In this document: piece by piece, positions 14,301 through 26,300 of the stretch
Layout of the letters: the number at the start of each line of letters is the position of its first letter
Numbering within the stretch: position 1 is the first letter of the stretch
Assembly (NCBI RefSeq): GCF_963678635.1
Contig: NC_087063.1
Location: 33,950,540 to 34,014,539, forward strand
Source of the DNA: Symsagittifera roscoffensis
Lineage: Eukaryota > Xenacoelomorpha > Acoela > Convolutidae
Direction of reading: 5' to 3'
Length of the DNA stretch: 64,000 nt
Made by a program: the position numbers and the translations under genes
The notes under the pieces: model-generated
Seen by the model: the letters and a program-made list of their open reading frames with translations, nothing else
Database searches by the model: none
Told to the model about the DNA's origin: nothing

Positions 14301-17300
14301 ATATATTTCGCGCTATTAACGCGTAAGCGGAGATTTAATCCGTCTTAGAAATCGTTTCAAATTGGTTGGAAGAAGCTTATTTGCCATAATTGATTTGTTA
14401 CAAGGAACGAAAACTATCTTTTTGTACTTTATATGGCGTGTGGGGGGATGATTTTCATAAGAAATTTCAAATTTTAGAAAAAAAAATTTCATTTCATTTT
14501 ATTTCATATTATGTTTTTATGTTATTACTGCTGCTTCTTAAACCTTCAAAAGCAGTCGGAACATTCAGGGCTTCGCCCTGATACGAGCAGTCTTGTTATA
14601 CATAAGATTCAATCGGGACAATTCGGAATGAAATTATTTGCCGCACAACTTCATTGAGATCTGCCACACTTGGCAAATCAAGTCACCAATGCCAAAAAGC
14701 TGGTAGAATTTCGAAGTAATATTGGGAGTTGCTCACATGATTGAACTTTGCGATTTATCGTTCGCTGACAAAGTTTAGGGGAGCGAAGAAACCCAATCTA
14801 TTGTGCTTTGATCTTTTTAGGAAACTGTTTTCTGTAAAATGTTTTAACATTTCCTCTTTTTCAACTTTCTCACTCTGAAACGATTACAGCCATTTGCACG
14901 GGTTTTGATCATAAATCAGAACAAGACTGCTTGTATCAAGGTGAAGCCCTGAATGTTCCGACTGCCTTTTAAGGTTTATGGTGCAGCAGTAATAACCTAA
15001 AACAATTAAATGAAATAAAATAAAATGAATTTTTTTTTAAATTTGAAATTTTTTATGAAAATCATCCCCCCACACGCCATATACAGTGCAAAAAGATAGA
15101 TTTCGTTCCTTGTAACAAATCAATTATGGCAAATAAGGTTCTTACAACCAATTTGGAGCGATTTATAAGACGGATTGAATCTCCGCTTACGCGTTAATAG
15201 TGCGAATTATATCGCGCGTTAATTGTCCCAAATTCGTCAAAGTGGCCAAAATGGCAATCTTTAAACCCTCATAATTTTACGCAATATGATCGCAGGTGAA
15301 ATATCTTTTCAAATTTAAGGTCAGGACAACAATGGCTTTCGAATGATATAAAAAAAATTCCGTCAAAATGGCTAGTCAAAAGTCGAAATTTGTCTGAAGA
15401 AAAAAAACCCACCCCGAGCACAAATATTGAGTTATGTCCGATGTGGTTAACTCATAGAGTAATTTCGGATAGGGTACACCGTCTGCTCGTCACGCTATCT
15501 TATTTTCGGCCGGATAGATTCGTGCAACTTCTTAGTCTAATACCGACCTTAATCTTACTCTTATATCTACTAGTCTCAGGGTGTTTAACTAGTCTCTGCT
15601 AGGCTCAATAGATCTAGAGTATACTGGCTTATTGACACTGCTGAAGTTCTCTTGGAGAGGCAACTAATTTCTAAGTTAAAATCAAATCTCTCTGGTGCTG
15701 AAATTACAATTAATTTCAGCACTTACAAATAAGTGGGTTGTTAGTTAGATGGATTATGATTGGTTAATATTAAATATTTTCTAGAGATAAAATATCCAAT
15801 TTATAATCAAATAAAAAACATAGTTTCCATAGGTTCCATCCATCCGGGGTTTACAGAGTTTTTTAGAACTTTCTTTCTTCTCTGCAATTTGAAGGATGGA
15901 TGATGAACGTTGGTATTTGGCGAACATCATTTTCTTGTCCGGTTCCTCTTGGAGAAGATCGTTCCAGGACGCTGGAATTATGGATAGAAAATTGTTACGT
16001 CGTCATTCGACAACGACTGTGATCCCCAATGAAATCAATCCAATTTCAAAATGGTTTGCTGACAAGTTTTTCTGTATTATGTAGAGAACTCGTTTGTGTG
16101 CAACCTCGTCTGGGAATGGCGTGAAGATCGTGTGTGGAAGGGATGCCTTGTAACTCGGATCTGTTCGCATACTTGAACATCGAGGTGGTCATTGTTCTAG
16201 TTCAATGAAGTCCTTTTCTGCGAAGTCAAGTCGTACTCTAAATCCTTTGAGTTGTGATTGTGGACGGCATGTCGGTTGTGTTTAGCCATTCTTTTGTTCG
16301 AGTGCGATGGGATCGTCTAGTCTTTGGATGTTTGTGTTTGTTGTTGTGTATGATCTATATACTGCAAAGTATGAGTTACAATTTATAAAATTATGTTAAT
16401 TCAGTTTTTAATCATGATTTTAGTTAGTCGTTTTCACAAAAGCGTTTTGTTTTAGTTTGGTTATTTTGAAGAGTTACTCACCCTTGAGTACCTCTTATTA
16501 AAAATAGGAGTGTGGTCACAAAGCGTGGATGTAGCGCGGTGGGTTAGGCCGGCTATAGAGCATGCTCAGGACGTCCTCTCTGGTGGGTTAGGCCAGGAGT
16601 GGGAGTATGATTTCATGCTGTTTCTTTGAGAGGTCCTGTTATGTGATAACGTTTTATGTTGGGTTTATGTTGGTCTTTCTTATGTTACTTTGGTTGTGTC
16701 CTTTTTTCAAAAATCAAATTGTTTTTGGTATGGGTTTGTCTTGCGACTTTTTGGTGTTTTGTTGTTTCTTTTTTAGACTTGTTAATAGTCTTCAAAAGAA
16801 TAGTTTATCCAGCTTTAAGCTGGTTTATTCAGGTTTTGGTACTGTGGGTTTTCTTTTCTTATTAATGATGTTAGTTTATGGTTTATGGTATTTAGTAAGC
16901 TGCATTGGTTAGTTTGGTTATTATATAATTCCTTTCTAACCGGGTTAAAGGAAAGCTTGAAACTTTTTATCGTGTGTTAGAGTTGTTGATAGTGAAAGCT
17001 TGAAACTTAAATTCATTATATAAACAATTCTTCGTGGGCGCGCTGTGCGAGTTTGGATAGAATTCTTGTGCGAGTGAATAAAAATATTGAAAAGGTTAGT
17101 ACTGTTTTCTCATTTTATCAATTTATTGCATAGAACTTGAATTTTACTGCGTTTTGGGGGAATTTTAAAAAAATTATAAATTTTCATCGTCATTAAGTTT
17201 ACTGCTTCATGGGAAATTAATTTATAAATAAAATTACTACATTTGGTATGAATTTTACTACAATATTTAGTGCAAGAAAATAACGAATTTTAAGAGAACT

Positions 17301-20300
17301 TAACAAGTTTGTATTTTTCTTTTTTTTCTGTTTTGTAGATGATCGTGGTGTGAAGACTAGAAATATAAATCAAACATTGATAGAAAATGGTTAGTACTAA
17401 TTTAAATTTATTAGTTAAGAGTATTTCAATTTTTACTTACCTTAATCTTCTGGGAAAAAACCGTGGGGGAAGATGTCGTGAATCATATCTGATGTTGTTA
17501 GTAATTTGGCTAGTATGCGTATTATGTTTTTAGTTTGTAGCAGTGGCCAAAGCAATTGAAGTGATTTAATGGTGTTTAGTTCTTCGGTGCCTACTGCAAA
17601 CTCGTAAGGTGTGTTTTGAATGAGGTTATATATTTTATGATTATATTTAGAATTGTGAATGAATTCTAATATGGGTATGTCAATAGGCTGGATAAATTCA
17701 TGCGGGATAAGGAAGGGTCTGGATTCTTCGGCATTGAAGGTCTTCGTGATGGGACAGAGTATATACATTTGGGTAACTGGGTCATAGTTGCGGAGGATGC
17801 CGTGGAGGTTAGTATCTTTGATGCAATATGTAAAATAAAGGCAAAATGGTGACGTGTACTTTGAGTTAAGAAACTGAAAACGATGGTGAGGTTGTCTTGA
17901 TGGGGTGTGCAAATCAAAATGATTTTGTATACAACGATAGTATGTAAATGCGTGGGTTTGTTTAGTGCGCAACATGATATCGTGGGAACAGTGCAAATCG
18001 CGTTCCTGTGGTGAAAGAAAGTGAAATCTAAGTGAAAAAACTGAAATTTATCATAGAAGCTCTCGTATGCTTGAATATCAGCTAGTGATTCTGAAATTAT
18101 GCGGTCATTCTTTCTATCAAAAATATTAAGTGTGAATACGTATGATGTTTTGATGAAAAATTTTTCTGTTAGTTGCGGGTTTGCGAAGCGGTCTTCATCT
18201 AAAAATTGGTCTTGATTAGGGCGGTTGATATTATGATCGTAGTATTCTATTGCAAATTCGTTAGCTCGGGGCGCAGTGAATGTTTTTAGTAACTTTTTAT
18301 ATCAAACTTAAGTAAATTGTCGAGGTGTTAGTTTTGTGGTGAGTCTATATAACATATTTTTGTTCTTTTCTAAGCTGTCATGATTATTTGTTAGTGGTAG
18401 GCAAAGGGGGTTAGTAAAATTATAATAAGCTGGCCAATGAAGTGTTGGCATTAAAACATGTTCATCTACAAAATAGCGTGTGTCATTAGTATCGTTAGGT
18501 GTGTTTAATGTGTATTGTGGAAATGAGGGTCAGGTTATTGCAAGAAAATTTTTCGTGTTTGTATGTTGCGGGCGATTAATATATTCGCAGGCTGTTCCGC
18601 GTTTGGTCGGGAATGGGTTATTCGGGAATTTTCGTTTAAAAGTGCGATAAGCTCAGTGAGTGCTAGTAGGTGTTTCGGTGGATGTGGATGATTGTGCCAA
18701 TGATGGAGTGTAAGCTGAGGAGGGTGTAGGAGTAGGTGGATTTGAGGATGTTATTGTGGATGATAGTTGATGTAATATGAGAGTAGTGGGATGTATTAAT
18801 TGTTGTTGCAAAGTTATAAAGTTATCGAGCTCCTGGGAAATTTGGGGGGTATCTGGGGAATTATTATATGATCTGTCGGAATGAAGTGGACAATAGGTTC
18901 GGGTCAATTGGGAAGCATAAGAAGGAGTGGAAATGGATGGGAGTGGATTATTTGGTGGGATTGGTTGGAAAGGGGGTTTTGAAAAAACTGAGGAGTTGGT
19001 CTGGGTATAATTAGAGGGAGATGGTTCGGAGTCTGCAAAGTCGTCGGGGGTTTCTACATTAGGGTTATTAAATTGTGAGATAGATAATAAAACTGAAATA
19101 TCTGAGTTAGTATCAGAATTCGTGCTTGATGATATATTAATAATCGGAAAATCGGGTGGTGGGAGAGCAAAAAGGGGAATTATTGGGATTTGAGTTTGGA
19201 GGTTGGCTGGGTGGGAATTTGAGCGATGGAGGGATCCAAGTTGTCGGCTCATCGTGGGCTAAAAAAATGATTATGTTGAGACTGAAAAATGGTGGTGTGG
19301 GGTTGTTCTATAATTTGTTCGTATGTATTATCATTTTGTGAATGATGTGTTATTATATGTTGGATGGGACTTTGTGTTATTTTCGGTCTAGAATTTGGGT
19401 TATTTGTGATTGCTAGGTTTCGGAAATTACGGGGAAATAATGATAATGAATGATTTTGTGGTAGGGATGGCAACTGTGGTGCGGTAGGTGTTATCTCTAT
19501 ATTATTGTGTTCTTCGTCGTAAGTGTTTTGTCTTGTGGATATTTTCGTGTTATATTCTTTTATTTGTGCATCTAGAAGTATTTTGTTTATTGATGATGAA
19601 AAAATTCCAAAAAATCCTGCAAATAGTATACGTGCTACACTTGCATGTCTGTTTACTTGTGTGTGTATAGCGCTTGTGTTATAGACTCCTTTCAAGAGTG
19701 AGAAAAGAAATCCTATAAAATTAAACATGGCGTATAAGATAGTTAATTTTTCTAAGATGTAATAGGGCCATCCTAGAAAAGCTAGAATTTCGTTCTTTAG
19801 GGTGACAAAACTGAAAATATTTATGGATGAAATATCTTGTGGTCTGTATTTTTCACCGTTTAAACATATGTAGTCTTTAATGTCTTTAAAATATCCACTA
19901 TAATCTTGTGTATAAATAGCTGCAAATCCTGCGGTTTCGGCAAGTTTTCTTAAGGTTTGGTCAGTTGATTATCTTTGTATTGTGTGAATTTGTGTTAATA
20001 ATTCTTAAAATTGTTGTGTTCTAATGTGATGTTGGATATCTTATTTAGAATATATTCCAATTGATTGTAAATCAATATTTGGATTACGAGCAATAGCTCT
20101 GATGCTTTCGGGTGAAAATTTTTTGAGTGATTGCATTAACGTAGGGTATGGTGTAAGGAGATAGCATTTATCTTCATCAGGATTCAATTGTACTACATTG
20201 TGGCTATTTTTGGATCCTCATGGGACTGCGTTATCCCACAAATATGTTCGTCTAGAAAGTGTGTCGACAAAATGTACTTTATTTTTGTAGAATATAGGGT

Positions 20301-23300
20301 TTCTTCTATAACAACGTTTGTCTTCAAAAACATATAGTGGTGATACTTTTTTGGTTCAAGTATAAAACCATAAAATGTTTCCTTCGTCGTCTAGAAAATT
20401 TGTTCTGTTTCTTGATAATAAGTATCCTGCGTAGGGTATTTTTAGTACTGCTAGTGCGAGTGATTGTAGGATTTGTGTTCTTTCCAATTCGCATAGTTGG
20501 TGAAGTGTTTCTAATTCGGAGAGTGACATTTCTTGAAAAATTCGACTAATTTTGTAGTCTAACTTCATATTCAAGTGGATATCATAATGAATATTACCGA
20601 AATAGGTGCTATTCATTAGTGATAATTTGTGTAAACGTGTACTTTTACTGTCATGTGGTGTTAGTTTTCCACCAGGTTGACCTGTGCTTTTTTGAAAGTT
20701 AACTGGTTTGTATGATGTTCCTTCATTTATAGGGTGACTTGTGGCATAGGGGTCAAATTTTATTTTTCCAGTGGTCACGTCGAAACCTTTTTCGTATTCG
20801 ACAAGTATTTCAGAAAATTGTGTCTTATAAAGTGGATTTCTGTATTTACATGCAATTTCTGTTTCTTGGTAGATTTGGAAACGTGTTAATTTATTTTCTA
20901 TATCATGAATATTTCTAAAATCATTACTTTGTTTTCGGGATGGATTTACTTTTTCGTATGGAATTGATTCTATAAAATATTTTTCATGAAATTTCATCAT
21001 TCGAGCGTGTATTTTTGTTACTTGGAATGTTGTGCGTGTATCTTCGGGAAACCAAACAATTGTTGCTTGGGTCCTTGTTGTAGGGTCACAATAGCCTTGA
21101 TCGTTTTTGCAAGGTAATCTAATTCCTTGATAGATCATTGTGTTATCAGATAAATCTCGTGTGAGTTGTACTTTTCGAGTTGTATTTTCCAATCGAAAAA
21201 CAATATTTTTTATTATCCTTTTTTTTGTGTCTGCTTTGCAGTTTGAGGGGTCATTTATTCCAATATGTGGTATCCAGTGTTTATCGTGTATGTCATAAGT
21301 TAATCTTCCGTGTGCGCCGTTGTATGGGTATTTTTCGTCTAATTTTATATGTCCTTGATATCGTTCAAGTTGTGCTTGATGTACAGAATCGGCAAAGACT
21401 TGGAAATTTACTATTTTCCTGTCTGTGTTTCTATTTCTTGTGATGTTCAGTCTGAGTAGATCGTTTTTACAATTGTCGGGACTTAGGTGTAAAAGTCGTT
21501 CTATATTACTTTGATAGAATGATTCGTGATCAAGTCGGTTCTTATTTCCATTGGAAACTTGTGAACAGTGTACTTGCTTTTCGGAAAATGTATATTTTAT
21601 ATCCTGTGACTGTTGTTGCTCGGGCTTTTGAATACAATGTTGCTATTACATTTGTAGTCTCTATAGCTTGTGGTTCTGTTTCGCATTGTGATACTTGATT
21701 TATTGCATATTTGTGTAGTGTTTTTTGTTCGTTTTTTTTTCGCAATCGTAGTGTGTTACTGATAAATCTTGGAGACCTGTGCGAGGAGAAGAATTTATGT
21801 TTTGGTCGGAAAATATTAGAAAAAAGATGTGTTGAAATGTTAATATTTGTAGAATATACATGTGTATGATAATCCTGAGTATGAGTTATAAAATGTGACG
21901 TAACCAATTGTGTTTTTTGTATATCTATCGTATTTATATATTACTTCAGTTGTTATAAATGGTTGTGATAGCGACTGAGCTGTTATATTTGGTGGATTTA
22001 ATGGGTAGGGATGTTGAACAATATTGTTAAGTTTGATCGTGATTTCGAATTTCAATTGGAGATTATTTTGTTGAAGTATTTGAATATTGTGTTCACGAAT
22101 ATCTTCGTGGATATCTTGTCTATATTGTAGTCTGTTGAGTGCCCAACTGTGGAGTCGGTTACTATCTTGATGTTGTCGAAATAATGGTGGGGGTGCTACG
22201 AATGTATTCCAGTCTAGTCGTAAAGGGATACTTGTTGATAATTGTTCTCGATATCTAGCGACGATGTTATTTGGAAAATTTAAAGGGAAAAGCGTCGGTG
22301 AAATTTTACTTAATGATGGTGTTGACGGTAGTGATAATGTTTCTGGTAGTGATGATAGTGTTGTATCCGTAGAAATATCTATTGGATCATTCACTAGGTT
22401 TGGTTCACCTTGTGTGTATGAGTGTGTTGCCCAATATGGTAGTCGTGCGGTGGGATTGGGAGGGGGGGGGGGTTAAAGGGATTTTCACGTATTTGTTCGG
22501 ATGTTGGTGTTGAACCTAAGTGATCTGAGGGTATATTTGAGGTGCTCTGTTGTGAAAGTAGAGTGGGAGTTTCTGGCAATGTGCTACTTGAAATTTCTGA
22601 AGTAGTTGGTGTTGGTGATTGGGGTATATCAAAATGAACTCTAGGGGTTTGAAAATTTCTATTTCTTCGTGGATGTATAACTTGTCTATTTATTTCGATT
22701 GTATTTTGGTTTTGACTAATATTCTTTATTCTGCTTAATTCTTCTGGTAATGTGGGGTACAAATTATTTGTTGGTTCACTTAGAATTGCTTGTCGCTGAA
22801 CTGGTTCTAATGGTTCGGATAAGCGAGCGTGTCGTTCTGTGGGGCTTACGCTCCTCAATAACGAATGTGAAAATGGCTAGAAACACTTGAGTGATTTTTG
22901 TTTCGAAAGTAGTTTTTTTTAGGAGTGGATGTTTGGGGGATGAACTCTAGAAATTCGTGTGGATGTTTGGGGGTTTTGGGTAGTTGTAGGCATTGTTGGG
23001 TTTTCTTGGGATGATGTCGAAAAAGACTGATTTTGTGATTGTTGGTTAGCAATTTTTGAAAGTTTCGAATTGATTTTTTCTTGTGGGAAGGTTTATGTTT
23101 ATTGTAGTATTATTCGATGAAAAGAATTAAAAAGATTGTTGCTAGGGTGAATGTTACTATTGCCTTTTTTACACATTTGCACAATGTCAGTATTAGGGAT
23201 GCTAAAAAAATGATGAAAATTACAAATAGTAAAAAAAATATCTGTTCTACTAAAAATTGTTCGTATCATTTAAAAAGACTTTGAATTATCGTACCTGTGA

Positions 23301-26300
23301 ATATGATCAATGATTTGTGTAAGTTGGAGATATATTTCAAATAGGGAGTAGAAAATTTTAAAAATGTTGCAAAAGATTTTTAAAATGATTATAAAAGCTT
23401 CAAAAGTATCAAATAGAAATATGAACAAAAGTTTGAATAGTATGAAAAATTTTATTAAAAAATTTAAAATTGTATTTTTGAAGATATTGACTGATCGAGA
23501 AAAAAGCATTTAAGAAGTGATTTCTTCGTCGAATATTTTTTGTTGTTTGAGGCGAGATTCAAGTGTGGTCGAGTTATTTATGGATTTTTTGACAAGTGGG
23601 TTGAGTTTTGTGAAATTTTATTGGGGGCTGATTTCATGGTGTTCGGGAGGTCTTCTTTACTTTTTTTAGTTGTCGGGTGATCTGGGGTATTTTTGAAATA
23701 TTTGTACTTTAGGCCAAATAAATATGGTCCTTTTTTACTTTAGGCTAATTTGCCATTTTTGGTTGGAGGGTTTTTGAGGTCTGAGTTGGGAAAATATTGT
23801 TGATCTTTGCATTATTAGATAGGGGAGGGTTGTAATGTTATGGTGGTGTTTATTTTAGTTGTCAAGTTTTAGCGAGTTGCTTATTTTTGACCTGGAGGTT
23901 GTAAAGTAATAGTTATAGATATGCCTGGAGTTTAATTTTTTTCGGCTAATAGGTTGGTGTTACAGATATAGAAGGTGACGGATTTAACAGAATCCTATTG
24001 GCTGAATCTGAACTAGAATTGTTGAGTATTTGTCAGCATGTTATCTTGAAAAATGAAAGTTCAAGCTGATCCAGAGGTGCAAAGATTATCAATTTTTAAA
24101 ATCAAAGTTGTTTTTGGAATTCAACTTTCTTTAATATTTTAGATTGAGGATTGAATGTTTTGTTTTTTTACGTGGTTGATTTCTAAGTCGTGATGATTTT
24201 CTATGTTCTGATTTTTATAGTTGTTCTTGTGGTAAAACTTTTTCTATCATTTTCCTGTTCTTTCTTTCTTTTTGAGGTATTTTTGGAAACGGTTTTTTTT
24301 CTGTTTTTAGCTTTGATTTGTGTTTGATTTTCTTGATGAATGTTGTGTTGTTCATCAATTTCTTTTTCTGTATGTGGGTGATTTTGAATAACTCTTAAAC
24401 TTGTGAAAGAATATAATTGAGTTAATTCGCGTAGTGCGTATTCTTTTGGGTAGTAGGGCAATAGATTGTTACGATGTTGAACAATTTCTTTTTTAATTGA
24501 ATCTGTAATTTATACGTCACGTCAGTGGGTTTGGCAATTATTTGGTATGGTCCTTTTCGAAGGAGTTGTAATTTTTTAGAGATTCCTTTTTGCGTATTAA
24601 AGTTAGGTATTAAGACAAATGTTCCAATTTTTAAATCTATGGCTGGTGTAAAGCGTGAATTAATTTGATCGTTAATGTTTTGCCTTTGTAACAATTTCTT
24701 TTTTACTTTTTGGTAAATTTCATTGTGTTTTTTATCTCTAATTAAAATCCATTCGGTGTGTGTGCCGGAGGCTAATTTAAGAGTTTGTGGATGATGAAAA
24801 TGATCTTCATCATGTGTGTAAAAGTAGGTTATAATAAACTGAGTCTTTATTTGGTTGGCAAAAACCTTGTGCATTTTATGGGAATTTGCTGTAAACATAA
24901 TTGGTTTACGTGGTTTTTGATTAACAACCATTTCGTATGGTGACATTCCTAAAGTTGTCGTGATTTGTGAATTGTATGCTAAGGGAAATAGTTTTACATC
25001 TGCTGACCATTCTGTGTATTTTGTATCATTTGCATTTATGATACATCGGAGATAATCTTGTAGTGAACGGTTCATACCTTCGACTAAACCGTTTGTCCAA
25101 GGTGCATGAGATGTACGTGGTTTATGTTTGATGTTATATAAGTGGCATAGTGTGATGATTTCATTATTTATGAATTCTGTACCGTTGTCTGAAACTAAGA
25201 TTTCGGGTAGTCCGAATTTAGCTATCCAATGTTCATAAAGCGTCGTGTAAGCATAATAAGCATTAAAATGTGGTACTGGGTTGAGTGCTACATACTGTGT
25301 TCAATTGGAGATTATTTTGTTGAAGTATTTGAATATTGTGTTCACGAATATCTTCGTGGATATCTTGTCTATATTGTAGTCTGTTGAGTGCCCAACTGTG
25401 GAGTCGGTTACTATCTTGATGTTGTCGAAATAATGGTGGGGGTGCTACGAATGTATTCCAGTCTAGTCGTAAAGGGATACTTGTTGATAATTGTTCTCGA
25501 TATCTAGCGACGATGTTATTTGGAAAATTTAAAGGGAAAAGCGTCGTTGAAATTTTACTTAATGATGGTGTTGACGGTAGTGATAATGTTTCTGGTAGTG
25601 ATGATAGTGTTGTATCCGTAGAAATATCTATTGGATCATTCACTAGGTTTGGTTCACCTTGTGTGTATGAGTGTGTTGCCCAATATGGTAGTCGTGCGGT
25701 GGGATTGGGAGGGGGGGGGTTAAAGGGATTTTCACGTATTTGTTCGGATGTTGGTGTTGAACCTAAGTGATCTGAGGGTATATTTGAGGTGCTCTGTTGT
25801 GAAAGTAGAGTGGGAGTTTCTGGCAATGTGCTACTTGAAATTTCTGAAGTAGTTGGTGTTGGTGATTGGGGTATATCAAAATGAACTCTAGGGGTTTGAA
25901 AATTTCTATTTCTTCGTGGATGTATAACTTGTCTATTTATTTCGATTGTATTTTGGTTTTGACTAATATTCTTTATTCTGCTTAATTCTTGTGGTAATGT
26001 GGGGTACAAATTATTTGTTGGTTCACTTAGAATTGCTTGTCGCTGAACTGGTTCTAATGGTTCGGATAAGCGAGCGTGTCGTTCTGTGGGGCTTACGCTC
26101 CTCAATAACGAATGTGAAAATGGCTAGAAACACTTGAGTGATTTTTGTTTCGAAAGTAGTTTTTTTTAGGAGTGGATGTTTGGGGGATGAACTCTAGAAA
26201 TTCGTGTGGATGTTTGGGGGTTTTGGGTAGTTGTGGGCATTGTTGGGTTTTCTTGGGATGATGTCGAAAAAGACTGATTTTGTGATTGTTGGTTAGCAAT

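Larger units (their letters stand above)
22053..25300 (-). repeat. Left copy of the 3.25-kb internal tandem duplication
   Basis: Near-identical to 25301-28546 at an offset of 3246-3249, with scattered substitutions and small homopolymer differences. It spans the distal integrase, the intergenic part, the hydrophobic ORF and the start of the Ser/Pro-rich ORF. At 25300/25301 the junction fuses mid-integrase sequence (CTACATACTGTGT) straight to TCAATTGGAGATTATT from the Ser/Pro-rich ORF, with no more than one base of microhomology. Confidence 0.9.

Noticed and set aside
20356-21192. Assignment of the env-like ORF to a named virus family
   Set aside because: Position and general character suggest a glycoprotein, but no diagnostic motif is visible; naming a lineage would be a guess.
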